DNA of 49,141 nucleotides. It comes from Magnetospirillum sp. WYHS-4. Its GTDB lineage: Bacteria; Pseudomonadota; Alphaproteobacteria; Rhodospirillales; GLO-3. The notes beneath the pieces were generated by a model that did not search any database, was not told where the DNA came from, and saw nothing but the letters and a program-made list of their open reading frames with translations. A program made the position numbers and the translations under genes. The stretch covers positions 1 to 49,141 of the forward strand of contig JAMOBD010000028.1 in assembly GCA_039908345.1 (NCBI GenBank), written 5' to 3'. Positions 8,088 to 19,119 of this stretch are shown here, in pieces (the stretch's first letter is position 1; every line of letters begins with the position of its first letter).

Positions 8088-9378
8088 CGCCGCCGCCGCC
8101 CACCTGCCCCGGGAAGTCCGCATGAACGGCGAGACCATGACCGTTTCCGCCCGCATCGAGGCGAGCCTCAGGCGCCGCTACGCCGCCGAGCGCCGGTTCC
8201 GCGCCTACGGCCTGTCGGCCATCGTCTTCGCCCTGTCCTGCCTGGCGCTGCTGTTCGTCGCCATCGGCGCCAACGGCGTTTCGGCCTTCTTGCAGACCCG
8301 GATATCCCTGGAGGTCGAGTTCGTTCCCGAACAGGTCAAGGACGGCGACTGGCAAGGCTTGGCCAAGAAGGCCCTGTGGGCCCAGTTTCCCGAGATCGCG
8401 GAACGCCGAGACCGGCAGATGCTTGCCGCCTTGCTGAGTTCGGGCGCCGGCTTCGCCTTGCGCGCCGAAGTCGAGAAGACCCCGTCCCTGGTGGGCGGCA
8501 AGGCGATGGTGGCCCTGCCTGCTTCGGCCGACGTGGACCAGCACGTCAAGGGCAACGTGCGTCGCGACTTGGCCGAGACCGAACGCCGGGTCAACGACCG
8601 CCAGGCCGCCTGGGTGAAGACCCTGGAGGACAAGGGGCTGGTCAAGAAGGCCTTCAACAGCGTGCTGTTCACCGCGGGCGATTCCCGCGAACCCGAACAG
8701 GCTGGCATCCTGGGCGCCCTCACGGGCTCGCTGCTGACCATGGCGGTGACCCTGGTGCTGTCCTTCCCGGTGGCGGTGGGCGCGGCGGTCTACCTGGAAG
8801 AATTCGCGCCCAAGAACCGCTTCACCCAGCTGATCGAGGTCAACATCAACAACCTGGCGGCCGTGCCGTCCATCGTCTTCGGCCTGCTGGGCCTGGCGAT
8901 GTTCCTCAACTTCTTCGGCCTGCCCCGGTCCGCGCCCCTGGTCGGCGGCATGGTGCTGGCCCTGATGACTCTGCCTACCATCATCATCGCCGGGCGGGTG
9001 GCCCTGAAGTCGGTGCCGCCTTCCATCCGCGAGGCTGCCTTCGGCCTGGGCGCGTCGCCCATCCAGGTGGTCTTCCATCACGTGCTGCCGCTGGCCCTGC
9101 CGGGCATCCTCACCGGCACCATCATCGGCATGGCGCGCGCCCTTGGCGAATCGGCGCCGCTGTTGATGATCGGCATGGTCGCCTTCATCGTCAACGTACC
9201 GGCCGGCTTTACCGATCCGGCGACGGTCATGCCGGTCCAGGTCTACCTTTGGTCCGACGCCCCCGAGCGCGCTTTCGTGGAACGCACGTCGGCCGCCATC
9301 ATCGTGCTGCTGGGCTTCCTCGTGTTCATGAACGCGCTGGCGGTCTACCTGCGCAAACGGTTCGAGATACGCTGGTAA
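8080..9378 (+). CDS. pstA: Phosphate ABC transporter permease PstA
   Basis: A 432-residue permease, partner of PstC. The N-terminal part (about 20-200), with a membrane segment near 45-65 and a large soluble loop, corresponds to the DUF3333 extension seen in long PstA proteins. The permease domain follows (about 205-430) with the EAA loop [15 protein letters not shown]. The ATG overlaps the end of pstC. An in-frame ATG 14 codons downstream is possible, but the overlapping start fits the operon better. Confidence 0.93.
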   Translation: MSDAAAAHLPREVRMNGETMTVSARIEASLRRRYAAERRFRAYGLSAIVFALSCLALLFVAIGANGVSAFLQTRISLEVEFVPEQVKDGDWQGLAKKALWAQFPEIAERRDRQMLAALLSSGAGFALRAEVEKTPSLVGGKAMVALPASADVDQHVKGNVRRDLAETERRVNDRQAAWVKTLEDKGLVKKAFNSVLFTAGDSREPEQAGILGALTGSLLTMAVTLVLSFPVAVGAAVYLEEFAPKNRFTQLIEVNINNLAAVPSIVFGLLGLAMFLNFFGLPRSAPLVGGMVLALMTLPTIIIAGRVALKSVPPSIREAAFGLGASPIQVVFHHVLPLALPGILTGTIIGMARALGESAPLLMIGMVAFIVNVPAGFTDPATVMPVQVYLWSDAPERAFVERTSAAIIVLLGFLVFMNALAVYLRKRFEIRW

Positions 9379-9386
9379 GGGATCCC

Positions 9387-10214
<828 letters not shown>

Positions 10215-10227
10215 GGGAGAGCGGGTC

Positions 10228-10953
10228 ATGACCGACCACCACATCGTCAAGTCGTTCGACGAGGAACTCGTCCGCCTCGACAATGCGATCGCCGAGATGG
10301 GCGGGCTGGCGGAGGCGCAACTGGCCGACGCCATCGACGCCCTGGTCAAGCGCGACAGCGAAAAGGCGGCCCGCGTGGTGGCCGCCGACAAGCGCATCGA
10401 CCTGCTGGAACGCCAAGTCGACCATGCCGCCATCAACCTTCTGGCGCTTCGCCAGCCCGTGGCGGGCGATTTGCGGGCGGTCGTGGTGGCGTTGAAGACA
10501 TCGGCGCTGATCGAGCGCATCGGCGACTACGGCAAGAACATCGCCAAGCGGGCCGTCGCCCTGTCCCAGACGCCGCCCATGGGGGCCGCCGCCACGGTGG
10601 CCCGCATGTCGCGTCTGGTCCAGGAAATGATGAAGAACGTGCTGGACGCCTATCTGACCCGCGACGCCGGCAAGGCCGAGGACGTGCGCCGGCGCGACGG
10701 CGACGTGGACGCGCTGCACACCAGCCTGTTCCGCGAGTTGCTCACCTACATGATGGAAGATCCCCGCAACATCTCGGCCTGCACACACCTGTTGTTCGTC
10801 GCCAAGAACCTGGAACGCATCGGCGATCACGCCACCAACATCGCCGAAAACGTGCTGTTCCTGGTGCGCGGCACCGAACCGGAAGACAGTCGGCCCAAGG
10901 GCGACACTTCCAGCTTCACCGTCATTCAACCGGACAGGAAGGGCGCCGAATGA
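10228..10953 (+). CDS. phoU: Phosphate signalling protein PhoU
   Basis: A 241-residue all-helical protein made of two PhoU repeats. The start HHIVKSFDEELVRLDNAIAEMGG and the metal-contacting motifs LIERIGDYGKNIAKR and LERIGDHATNIAENV are diagnostic. PhoU links PstB and PhoR so that high phosphate shuts off the Pho response. It follows pstB by 13 bases with GGGAG upstream, and its last bases overlap phoB as ATGA, indicating coupling. Confidence 0.96.
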   Translation: MTDHHIVKSFDEELVRLDNAIAEMGGLAEAQLADAIDALVKRDSEKAARVVAADKRIDLLERQVDHAAINLLALRQPVAGDLRAVVVALKTSALIERIGDYGKNIAKRAVALSQTPPMGAAATVARMSRLVQEMMKNVLDAYLTRDAGKAEDVRRRDGDVDALHTSLFRELLTYMMEDPRNISACTHLLFVAKNLERIGDHATNIAENVLFLVRGTEPEDSRPKGDTSSFTVIQPDRKGAE

Positions 10954-11642
10954 AGCCGCTGGCCCTGATCGTCGAGGACGAGCCCCCTCTCGTCGAGATC
11001 CTGAAATACAACTTCGAGAAGGAAGGGTTCCGCACCGCCATAGCCATGGACGGCGAGGAAGCCCTATTGCAGATCGCCGAACAAGCTCCCGACCTGGTGA
11101 TCCTGGACTGGATGCTGCCCAAGCTGTCGGGCATCGAGGTCTGCCGCCAGGTGCGCCAGAAGGGCGAGACCCGCGGCCTGCCGATCATCATGCTGACCGC
11201 GCGCGGCGAGGAAAGCGACCGCATCCGCGGCCTGGACAGCGGCGCCGACGACTATGTGGTCAAGCCGTTTTCTCCTTCGGAACTGGTGGCCCGCGCCCGT
11301 GCCGTATTGCGCCGCGCCGCGCCGGGCGGCGACGGCGAGACGCTGCGTTACGAGGATGTGGCCATGGACCTGGCCTCGCACCGGGTCAACCGGGGCGAGC
11401 GGGCGGTCCGGCTGGGGCCCACCGAGTTCCGCATGCTCAGGGTTTTCCTGGAAAAACCCGGCCGCGTCTTTTCCCGCGAACAGCTCCTGGACAAGGTCTG
11501 GGGGCGCGACATCTACGTCGAACTGCGCACGGTGGACGTCCATATCCGCCGCTTGCGCAAGGCGCTCAACGACGTGGGCGAGCGGGACCTGATCCGCACG
11601 GTCCGTTCCGCCGGCTACGCGCTGGACGCCGAAGCGGACTGA
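10950..11642 (+). CDS. phoB: Phosphate regulon response regulator PhoB
   Basis: A 230-residue OmpR-family regulator. The receiver domain (about 3-120) has the acidic pair E9-D10, phospho-acceptor D53 in VILDWMLPK, and the conserved Lys in VVKPFSPSEL. The C-terminal winged helix (about 130-228) contains VRLGPTEFRML and the recognition region VDVHIRRLRKAL. It should bind the Pho box at 5555-5594. The ATG overlaps the phoU stop. Placing phoB last, after phoU, with phoR at the front is the usual alphaproteobacterial arrangement. Confidence 0.95.
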   Translation: MKPLALIVEDEPPLVEILKYNFEKEGFRTAIAMDGEEALLQIAEQAPDLVILDWMLPKLSGIEVCRQVRQKGETRGLPIIMLTARGEESDRIRGLDSGADDYVVKPFSPSELVARARAVLRRAAPGGDGETLRYEDVAMDLASHRVNRGERAVRLGPTEFRMLRVFLEKPGRVFSREQLLDKVWGRDIYVELRTVDVHIRRLRKALNDVGERDLIRTVRSAGYALDAEAD

Positions 11643-11700
11643 CGCCAGACGCCATTTTGCGCTACCATGCCCGGCGAATCGCTTTGCCGGGAGGCTCGTC

Positions 11701-12252
11701 ATGCGAAAGACCCTGTGGATCGCCCTGGCCCTGCTGCTGGCGGCCGGTACGGTGCGGGCGGAAGGCCCCTTGCGGCCCGACGGGCTGCATACCCAGCCCT
11801 GGATCAAGGGTCTGTCCTTTCTGGTGCTTGCCGATGACATGAAGGAGGCCGTGGCGGCCGGCAGGAAGGGTTTGGTGGTGATCTTCGAGCAACTTGGGTG
11901 CCCCGGCTGCGAGCGTCTGCACAAGGAAGTCTTCGCCGACAAGGATGTCGTCGCCCTGCTGTCGGCCAACTTCGACACCCTGCAGATCAACATCCACGGC
12001 AGCCAGGAAGTCACCGGCTTCGACGGCAAGGCGATGACCGAAAAGGACTATGCGCGGAAGACCGGGGTCAACTTCACCCCCACCACCCTGTTCCTCGATC
12101 CCGCCGGCCGGGAGGTCTTCCGCATTCCCGGCCCGCTTCCGGCGGTGCTGTTCAAGGGCAGTATCGAGTACGTGCTGGACGGGGCGCCCCAGCGCGGCAT
12201 CCTGTTCCCCCAGTGGGCGCAGGAACGGCGCGAGAAGCGCCTGGGACGATAG
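11701..12252 (+). CDS. Secreted thioredoxin-fold protein (SoxW-like)
   Basis: A 183-residue protein with an N-terminal signal peptide (1-20, MRKTLWIALALLLAAGTVRA) and a thioredoxin fold with active site C67-P-G-C70 in FEQLGCPGC. The cis-proline region is NFTPTTLFLDPAG. It is probably a periplasmic disulfide reductase of the SoxW or thioredoxin_2 type. No sox genes are nearby, so its partner is unknown. The ribosome-binding GGGAGG is part of a predicted hairpin with a 6-bp stem (11670-11675 with 11686-11691). The downstream heparinase-family gene follows by 4 bases. Confidence 0.8.
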   Translation: MRKTLWIALALLLAAGTVRAEGPLRPDGLHTQPWIKGLSFLVLADDMKEAVAAGRKGLVVIFEQLGCPGCERLHKEVFADKDVVALLSANFDTLQINIHGSQEVTGFDGKAMTEKDYARKTGVNFTPTTLFLDPAGREVFRIPGPLPAVLFKGSIEYVLDGAPQRGILFPQWAQERREKRLGR

Positions 12253-12256
12253 TCCG

Positions 12257-14251
12257 ATGGGTTTGACCCATCTGGTCCGCCAGGCTCTGCGCCTGTCGCC
12301 GCGCGCGGTTGCGGTCCAAGGGGGGCGCTATCTCCGGCGCCTTGTGGGCGGACGCCTGGCCCAGGCCCGATGGAGCCGGACCTGCACCTACGCAGACGCG
12401 ACGGGCGGCCTGGGCGTCGATTTCATTCCGGCGCTTCCGTCCGCTGTTCTGGAGCCTCTGGCCGCCTTGCTGCGGGCGGAAGCCGGACGCCTCCTGGCCC
12501 ATCGTTTCGATCTGCTGGGGTCGGGCGAGGTGGAGATCGGCCACGGCATGACCTGCCCCGGCTTTCTCGGCATCCGCTTCCCGGCCGTGCCGCCGCCGGC
12601 CGAAGGCGACTTGGCGAGTTCGCTATCGCCGGGCAACCGGGGGCGCTCCCAGGCCATCCGGGCCCTGATCGGGGTCGGCTACCGCCCCATCGACTGGCAG
12701 ATCGACTTCCGATCCGGCCATCGCTGGTCGGAGGCGGTCTGGCATGCGGCCCAGCCTTACGGACACCTGCCGGGCGTCGACGTCAAGGTGCCGTGGGAAC
12801 TGGGGCGACTGCAACATCTGCCGCGCCTGGCCCTGGCCTTCGCACTCGATCCCGACGATAGCCGCCTGCGCGACGAATACCGCGCTCAGGTTCTCGACTT
12901 CCTGGCTGCCAACCCGCCCGGCTTCGGCATCCAATGGGCCTGCCCGATGGACGTGGCCATCCGGGGCGCCAACCTGGTGCTCGCCCATGGCCTGTTCGTC
13001 CGTCACGGGGCAAGGTTCGATTCTACCTTCCTGGCCGAACTGGGAGCCGGTCTGGTCGCCCACGGCCGCCATGTCCGGGCCAACCTGGAATGGCATCCGA
13101 CCCGGCGCGGCAACCACTACCTGGCAGATCTGGCCGGCTTGACGTGGATCGCCAGGGCCTTGCCCGAAGTTCCCGAGGCCCGGGATTGGCTCGTCTTGGC
13201 GACGCGGGAACTGGCGGCGGAAATTCCGCGCCAGTTAGGCCCCGACGGCGGGGGATTCGAAGCCTCCACGGGCTATCACCGCCTGGTCGCCGAAATGGCC
13301 GCCTGGTGCCTGGCTCTCGATCCCGCGGCCTTTCCGGCACCCTGCGCGGAACGTCTGATGCGGGCGGCCGAATTCAGTCTGCACGTCACCAAGCCCGATG
13401 GCCGGGCGGCGCAGGTGGGCGATACCGACAACGGCCGCTTCTTCGCCTTGCTGCCGCAAGAGGAAGCGCTCGATCACCGAACGAGCGTCGCCGCCATCAA
13501 TGGCCTGTTCGGCCGCGAGGACCTGGCCGCCTTCGCCGGTCCTCAAGCCGGGGTCGCCGGGGCCTTGGTTTTTGCCCTGGCAGGCGGCCGGCGCCTGGAC
13601 GGCGGGCCGGGCTTGGCCGCCATGGCCCGCCGCGTCGGGGCGCAAGGGGTGGAATGCACGCCGGTCGAGACCGTGATCCACCTGCCGGACCCGCGCCTCC
13701 TGGAAGGCCTGGAGGCCGCCGCCTATCCCGACTTCGGGATCTATCTGTGGCGGGGGCCGCGCTTCTTCCTGGCGGTGCGGTGCGGCGGCTTCGGGGCCGA
13801 CGGCAGCGGCGGCCACGCCCATAACGACCAACTCGCCCTCGAACTTCAGGTGGACGGGGAGGACTGGCTGGCCGATCCCGGCTCTTTCGTCTATACGGCC
13901 GATTCGGGGCTGCGGAACGCGTACAGGTCGGTTCTCGCCCACGCCGCCCCGCGCCGGGGGCGGGACGAGCCTTCGCCACTCGACCTGGGGTTGTTCCGCC
14001 TCGAGGATCGGTGCCGGGCGACCTGTCTGCGCTTCGACGCCGCCGGCTTCCTGGGCATCCACCACGGCTTCGGGCCTCCGGTGCAGCGTTCGATCCGCCT
14101 CGATGCCGCGCGCGGCTTGGTGATCGTCGGCGACAGCGGGCCGGAGCGCCGGACCTGCGAACTGCGGTCCAAGGCGGCGGTCCGGGCCCATTTCGGTCCG
14201 TTTCCCCCCTTTTCGCCCGGATACGGCCGGCGAGATGGGAAAAAGTCCTAA
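12257..14251 (+). CDS. Heparinase II/III family protein
   Basis: A 664-residue protein with an N-terminal helical toroid region (about 90-400) and a C-terminal beta-sandwich (about 440-650), as in heparinase II/III and alginate lyases. The signature GGHAHNDQLALELQ, with the catalytic-type His, is near residue 518 and is followed by DWLADPGSFVY. No signal peptide is seen. Such cytoplasmic members are common in exopolysaccharide or lipopolysaccharide clusters, and their substrate is usually unknown. The ATG at 12257 lies 4 bases after the thioredoxin-fold gene; the frame stays open upstream, but that part is the shadow of the neighbour. Confidence 0.85.
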   Translation: MGLTHLVRQALRLSPRAVAVQGGRYLRRLVGGRLAQARWSRTCTYADATGGLGVDFIPALPSAVLEPLAALLRAEAGRLLAHRFDLLGSGEVEIGHGMTCPGFLGIRFPAVPPPAEGDLASSLSPGNRGRSQAIRALIGVGYRPIDWQIDFRSGHRWSEAVWHAAQPYGHLPGVDVKVPWELGRLQHLPRLALAFALDPDDSRLRDEYRAQVLDFLAANPPGFGIQWACPMDVAIRGANLVLAHGLFVRHGARFDSTFLAELGAGLVAHGRHVRANLEWHPTRRGNHYLADLAGLTWIARALPEVPEARDWLVLATRELAAEIPRQLGPDGGGFEASTGYHRLVAEMAAWCLALDPAAFPAPCAERLMRAAEFSLHVTKPDGRAAQVGDTDNGRFFALLPQEEALDHRTSVAAINGLFGREDLAAFAGPQAGVAGALVFALAGGRRLDGGPGLAAMARRVGAQGVECTPVETVIHLPDPRLLEGLEAAAYPDFGIYLWRGPRFFLAVRCGGFGADGSGGHAHNDQLALELQVDGEDWLADPGSFVYTADSGLRNAYRSVLAHAAPRRGRDEPSPLDLGLFRLEDRCRATCLRFDAAGFLGIHHGFGPPVQRSIRLDAARGLVIVGDSGPERRTCELRSKAAVRAHFGPFPPFSPGYGRRDGKKS

Positions 14252-14320
14252 CTGGATACCCGTTTGGGCACCCCCTATGCTACCCTCTTAAAAAAAATGT
14301 GACTTCCGGTTGGGGGAACC

Positions 14321-16666
14321 ATGAATTTCAAGTCCCTGAGCGCCAAGATCGTCGCCGCCGTCTTCCTGCTGGTGGCGGTGGCTTTCGTCGCCGATCTGGT
14401 GATCGCCCGCCAGATCAACCGGTCGGTCAACGACGAGGCGGGGCGCTTGGTGGCGGAGATGAGTGCCGCCATCGAGAAGAAGGACTCCCAGCTTCAGGAA
14501 CTGATGAAGGGGTCCCTGGGCCTGCAGGAAAACAAGCTGGAGCAGTCCCACACCCTGACCGAGATGCGCGAGACCCTGAAGACGGAGCGCGAGGAAAGCC
14601 GTCTTCGCGGTCTGCATCGCGGCATTTCGTCCAGCGTCGTCACCCTGGTGCGCAACGCCATGATGACCGGCGAGGCCAGCCAGGCCCAGGCGATCATGGA
14701 AACGCTCCTGGAAAATCCGGCCATCGCCTCGATCAGCCTGTGGCGGGTCGACGGCACCTTGGCCTTCCACGACAACAAGACCATCGACGACGTCAACAAG
14801 CGCATGGGTGGCGATGCCTTCAAGAAGCGTAAGGTCGAGCCGGCGGTCACCATCCCCGCCGAAAGGGGCAGGGTGTTGAAGGAGGCAGTCTCCTCGCGTA
14901 GCGCCGACCTGGCCCTGGATGGCGAGGTGGAAAGGAACGGCGGCAGGATGGCGGTCGCCTACGCCTATCAGATCCTGGAAAATACCGAGGAATGCCAAGG
15001 CTGCCACGGCGATGAAAACGTTCCGCGCGGCGTGGTGGAAGTCGCGCTGTCGCGGGAAGAACTGGCCCGTCTCAAGACCGAGACCGATTCGCGCATGGCG
15101 GCGCTCACCGCTCAGCAGAAGGTCGACCTGGAAACGCTGGAAGGCGCCAGCCGCAAGGCGATCGCCGACACCTCCGCCGAGTCCAAGGCGGTCGCGGACC
15201 GCATTGCCGAGGTGCGTGCCCACCTCGTCGACCTGCAGGCGAGCGCCGGAACTTGGAGCCTGTTGTCCAAGATGGGCTTCTTCGTGGTCGCCGTGGTGGT
15301 GCTGGTGCTGGTGCTGCGTGGCCTGTTGAGTCGGCCGCTCAACGCCATGTCCGAAGCCATGCATCGGCTGGCGGACGGGGATAATTCCGTCTCGGTGCCC
15401 GGCAAGGGGCGGGGGGACGAGATCGGCGACATGGCCGCGGCGGTCGAGGTCTTCAAGACCAACGCGCTCAAGCTCGCCCATATCTCGGCGGGCCAGGAGG
15501 CCCAGCACCGTCGCGATCAGCGCAAGCTGCAAAGCGAAATGCTGGCGCTGACCAATGCCCTCGACGAGGAGGTGCGCGAGGCCATCGCCGCCGTGATGAA
15601 GGAAGCGGAGACCATGCATCAGGCGGCCGTCGACATGGGCCGCGCCATGACGATCACCGAAGGTGTTTCGGAAGCGGCGGCCGGTGCAGCCCACGATGCC
15701 TCGGCCAGTGTCGATGCGGTAGCTTCGGCGGCTGAGGATCTGACCCTTTCGATCCAGCAGATCGGCCAGCAGGTGGCCAAGTCCACCCAGATCGCCGACC
15801 GGGCGGTGTCGGAGGCGCAAAGCACCGACGCCAAGATCCAGGGCCTGGCTCGCGCCGCCCAGAAGATCGGCGAGGTGGTAGACCTGATTACCGACATCGC
15901 CGAACAGACCAACTTGCTGGCGCTCAACGCCACCATCGAAGCGGCGCGCGCCGGCGAGGCGGGCAAGGGATTTGCCGTGGTGGCCTCCGAGGTGAAGAAT
16001 CTGGCCAACCAGACCGCCAAGGCCACCGAGGAGATCGGCGCTCAGATCGGCGGCATCCAGACGGCGACCCGCGATGCGGTGACGGCGATCCAGGGTATCG
16101 GCACCGTCATCGGCCAGATCAACGAGATTACCACCGCCATCGCCGCGGCAGTCGGAAAGCAGGCGGCGGCCACCGCCTCGATCAGCAGCAACGCCCAGGA
16201 AGCGGCGCGCAGCACCCAGGAGACCACCTCCAACATCGGCGAGGTCTCGCAGACCACCGGGGAAACCAGCCGCCATTCCCGCTCCGTCGAACAGTCGGCC
16301 GAGCAGGTGCGCGGTCGCGTGCAGCAAATGGAGATCACTCTGGACGGGATCATGCATGCGGTCACCGACGAGGAAGAGAGGAAGCGCAACCGGCGCCATA
16401 CGGTGAACGTGGCGTGCAGCCTCTCCATGGGTGGCGAGAATATGGTCTGCCTGTTGCAGGACGTTTCCATCGGCGGGGCGGTGGTGATCGACCGGTCGCT
16501 GCGGGGCGCGCGCGGCGCGGCTCTCGAAATAGAAATTCCGGATGTGGGCAGGCTGCCCGGGATGATCGTCGCCACCACCCAGCATTCCAGTCATCTGCGG
16601 GTGGATTTGGACGATGAGCAGGCCGGGCGGCTGGATGCCTTCATCCAGAAGCGCGCCCGCACCTGA
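14321..16666 (+). CDS. Methyl-accepting chemotaxis protein with c-type haem motif and PilZ domain
   Basis: A 781-residue chemoreceptor. The first membrane segment is near residues 10-28 and the second near 317-337, enclosing a periplasmic sensor with a CXXCH haem-binding motif (C225-Q-G-C228-H229 in ECQGCHGD). A HAMP domain follows, then a signalling domain whose tip is in [22 protein letters not shown] (starting near residue 525). Residues about 686-775 form a PilZ domain with the c-di-GMP motifs RKRNR and DVSIGG. Predicted role: redox, oxygen or NO sensing coupled to CheA, modulated by c-di-GMP. It is preceded by its own 69-base gap and no che genes are in the window. Confidence 0.92.
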   Translation: MNFKSLSAKIVAAVFLLVAVAFVADLVIARQINRSVNDEAGRLVAEMSAAIEKKDSQLQELMKGSLGLQENKLEQSHTLTEMRETLKTEREESRLRGLHRGISSSVVTLVRNAMMTGEASQAQAIMETLLENPAIASISLWRVDGTLAFHDNKTIDDVNKRMGGDAFKKRKVEPAVTIPAERGRVLKEAVSSRSADLALDGEVERNGGRMAVAYAYQILENTEECQGCHGDENVPRGVVEVALSREELARLKTETDSRMAALTAQQKVDLETLEGASRKAIADTSAESKAVADRIAEVRAHLVDLQASAGTWSLLSKMGFFVVAVVVLVLVLRGLLSRPLNAMSEAMHRLADGDNSVSVPGKGRGDEIGDMAAAVEVFKTNALKLAHISAGQEAQHRRDQRKLQSEMLALTNALDEEVREAIAAVMKEAETMHQAAVDMGRAMTITEGVSEAAAGAAHDASASVDAVASAAEDLTLSIQQIGQQVAKSTQIADRAVSEAQSTDAKIQGLARAAQKIGEVVDLITDIAEQTNLLALNATIEAARAGEAGKGFAVVASEVKNLANQTAKATEEIGAQIGGIQTATRDAVTAIQGIGTVIGQINEITTAIAAAVGKQAAATASISSNAQEAARSTQETTSNIGEVSQTTGETSRHSRSVEQSAEQVRGRVQQMEITLDGIMHAVTDEEERKRNRRHTVNVACSLSMGGENMVCLLQDVSIGGAVVIDRSLRGARGAALEIEIPDVGRLPGMIVATTQHSSHLRVDLDDEQAGRLDAFIQKRART

Positions 16667-16671
16667 CGGGG

Positions 16672-17376
16672 CTATTCGTTCCGCGCCGGCGGCACCCAGT
16701 GGCCCAGGCCGGCGGGGGGCGGTTTGGGGACGGAGAACGGGCGAGGCTTCTCTTCGGCCGGGGCCGGGGTTTGGCCCTCCGCTTCCGGTGGGCGGCTGGG
16801 GCGGTCGGCGCCCTCGGCATCGATCCAGGTCTTGGCATCGCCCAGGTCGGCCGGGGCGTATCCCTGATCCGTGGGCGCGGAATCGTCGCCTTCCTGTCCA
16901 GAGTCCTCGTCTTCCGCCAGCAACTGCTGGGTGGGGGCGAGGTCGTCGCCGGATTGCCCGTCCTCGTCGTCGGCAGCCAGGGTGGTGTGGATATCGGGGC
17001 CGTCGCCCGGTTCGTTCCCATAGCCTTCTTCGCGGGCCAGCTTGGCCAAGCGGTCGTAGAGGAACAGGGATTCCTCGTCCGGCCCTTCCGTCTCGTCGTC
17101 TTGCGGGCGCCCAAGCCAAGCCAGGGCCGCACCGGGAAGACCGAACAGGAGCCAAGCCGGCAGGATGAGGAGACTTCCGGCCAAGGCGTCCAGCATTTCC
17201 GGCCCCAGTGCCCGGCGCGCCGCTTCCAGGGAGGAGGGCGCGAGGATGATCCAGACGTCGATGGCCGGCAGCATCCACGGGCGGTCGGAAAGGGTGGCCT
17301 GGGCGGCGATTTCCGCCGCGCCTCCCAAGAAGGCCGCTCCCAGCAGCAGCAGGCCGAATCCCCGGTACAGCATCAT
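16672..17376 (-). CDS. Hypothetical membrane protein with acidic, proline-rich tail
   Basis: A 234-residue protein that I do not recognise. Two hydrophobic segments lie near residues 5-25 (RGFGLLLLGAAFLGGAAEIA) and 65-90 (LAGSLLILPAWLLFGLPGAALAWLG). The rest is an acidic, Asp/Glu/Pro-rich cytoplasmic or periplasmic tail. The ATG at 17376 overlaps the stop of the upstream TPR-glycosyltransferase (ATGA), so the two are coupled and this protein may serve the same surface-modification pathway. The end is convergent with the chemoreceptor gene, 5 bases away. Confidence 0.65.
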   Translation of the reverse strand: MMLYRGFGLLLLGAAFLGGAAEIAAQATLSDRPWMLPAIDVWIILAPSSLEAARRALGPEMLDALAGSLLILPAWLLFGLPGAALAWLGRPQDDETEGPDEESLFLYDRLAKLAREEGYGNEPGDGPDIHTTLAADDEDGQSGDDLAPTQQLLAEDEDSGQEGDDSAPTDQGYAPADLGDAKTWIDAEGADRPSRPPEAEGQTPAPAEEKPRPFSVPKPPPAGLGHWVPPARNE

Positions 17377-18998
17377 GACGTGCAGGCCTTCCGCCACAGG
17401 TCGCGCAAGATCGCTTCGAAATTCCGGATGAACCGGGGAACGTCGCAGAGGGGAGAAGCCGCCATGGTGGGCCGCAACTCCTCGCGGTAGGCCTTCAGGC
17501 GATCCGGTTCTCCGGCCAGGGATACCGCAAGATCGATGGCCGTTTCCGAGTCGGGGGCGACGAGTTCGGGCAGGCCGGCGTTGTGGAGGTGGCTTGCCGC
17601 GAGTCGGCTTCCCTGGCGGTCTCCGGCGAAGGTGATGACCGGAACGCCCATCCATAGCGCCTCGCAGGTGTTCAGCCCCCCCGAATAAGGGAACGGATCG
17701 AGGGCGATATCGACGCCGCCGTAGCCGGCGACGAAATCGGGATGGGCGCCGCCACCCTGGAATTCCAGACGCTCCATGCCGATGCCGTGGCCGGCGAACA
17801 GGCGCCGGTAGCGATTCTGCACCCAGGCATGCCGGAATTCGCTGGCCTTCAACAGGATTCTCGATCCGGGAACCCTGTGCAGGACCCGGGCCCAGGCGGC
17901 GACGGCGGCGGGGCCGATCTTCTGGGGCATGTTGAAACAGCCGAAGGTGACGTGGCCGCGGCGCCGATGCGGCGGCGGAGTCACCGCGGGAAGGTAGGGC
18001 AGGGGATAAAAACAGATGGCATCGTCGGGCAGGCGGAAGATGGGTTCGGCATACAGGGGCTCATCTTCCGGAGTCACGAGATGGCGGTCGACGATCAAGG
18101 CATCCATGGCGGCCAGGCCGGTCGAATGGACATAGTCCATCCAGGAAACCTGGATGGGCGCCGCCCGCTTTGCGAAGACCGGCAGGCGATTGCCCCGGGT
18201 CTGTCCATTGAGGTCGACGAGCAGGTCGATCCCGTCGGCGCGGATGAGGTCGAACATCTCGTCGTCATCCAGGGTCGTGACATCGCGCCAGGCATCGGCG
18301 GCGGACTGGAAGGCCCTTGTCGAGTTGTCGGTGACCGGGGTGTTCGAATAGCAGATGGCTTCCCAGCGGTCGCGGGACCTTTGACGCAAGGGTTCCAGGA
18401 AGAAGTGCTCCAGGGCATGGAATCGGAAATCCCCCGAAACCAAGCCGATCCGCAGCCGCCGCTCCGGATCGGGATCTCGCAGCTCCGGGCGGGGCGGGAG
18501 GGTGGGAGCGAACTTGGCCGCCCAACGGCGGTGCTCCGCCGCGATGTCTTCCCGCCCTACGCCCGAGGTGTACTGCATGGCCACCAGATAACTGCTGTGG
18601 ACCTGCGGGGAGTCGGGCATCAACTCCAGGGCTCGTCGAAAAGAGACCAGCGCCAGATCCGAGTCGCCCACATAAGCCAGCAAGGCCGCAAAGCCGAAAT
18701 GGGCCTCGGCCAAGCCGGGATCGGACTGGGTGGCCCGCCACCAGGCTTCGAGGCTCTCGCCGATCCGGTCGACGGACCGCTGGGCCTCGGCCATCGCCAC
18801 CCAGGCGGCCGCATGCCAGGGATGGGCGGCGAGGAGCGGCATGAGGAGGCGGCGCGCTTCCAGCCGCCGTCCCCGTTCGACGAGGATTCGGGCCATGGCG
18901 GCCGTCCGGTCGGGCTCGGCCGATGCCCGAGCCTCCGCGGCATTCATGGCTGCCGCGTCCCCGGCCTGGATCTGTTCAAGGAGTTCCGCGTCTCGCAC
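17373..18998 (-). CDS. TPR-containing GT41 (SPINDLY/OGT-like) glycosyltransferase
   Basis: A 541-residue protein. The N-terminal part (about 15-170) has TPR repeats (AWVAMAEAQRSVDRIGESLEAW and AHFGFAALLAYVGDSDLALV). The C-terminal part is a GT41-type catalytic region: RRLRIGLVSGDFRFHALEHF, VTFGCFNMPQKIGP, and DPFPYSGGLNTCEALWMGVPV with GDRQGSRLAAS, the nucleotide-sugar site. It likely transfers a sugar to Ser/Thr of a protein or to a surface glycan; the acceptor is unknown. The start is uncertain: GTG at 18998 (AGGCGG upstream) is preferred, and an ATG at 18947 would remove 17 residues. The frame is open further upstream but looks non-coding there. Confidence 0.85.
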   Translation of the reverse strand: MRDAELLEQIQAGDAAAMNAAEARASAEPDRTAAMARILVERGRRLEARRLLMPLLAAHPWHAAAWVAMAEAQRSVDRIGESLEAWWRATQSDPGLAEAHFGFAALLAYVGDSDLALVSFRRALELMPDSPQVHSSYLVAMQYTSGVGREDIAAEHRRWAAKFAPTLPPRPELRDPDPERRLRIGLVSGDFRFHALEHFFLEPLRQRSRDRWEAICYSNTPVTDNSTRAFQSAADAWRDVTTLDDDEMFDLIRADGIDLLVDLNGQTRGNRLPVFAKRAAPIQVSWMDYVHSTGLAAMDALIVDRHLVTPEDEPLYAEPIFRLPDDAICFYPLPYLPAVTPPPHRRRGHVTFGCFNMPQKIGPAAVAAWARVLHRVPGSRILLKASEFRHAWVQNRYRRLFAGHGIGMERLEFQGGGAHPDFVAGYGGVDIALDPFPYSGGLNTCEALWMGVPVITFAGDRQGSRLAASHLHNAGLPELVAPDSETAIDLAVSLAGEPDRLKAYREELRPTMAASPLCDVPRFIRNFEAILRDLWRKACTS

Positions 18999-19119
18999 TT
19001 GGCCCGCCTCGCCGTTCCGTTCCTCCCGACAACGGGAGAATACGCCAGATCGTGCCACGTGGGGGGGGAGGCGACAAGCGGCGTTGAAAGATACCGGCTC
19101 CCTGCGGTATAGGTCGGTG

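Noticed and set aside
14288-17278. 996-codon minus-strand frame over the chemoreceptor
   Set aside because: Low-complexity His/Gly/Arg-rich composition typical of a shadow; the plus-strand chemoreceptor is clear.
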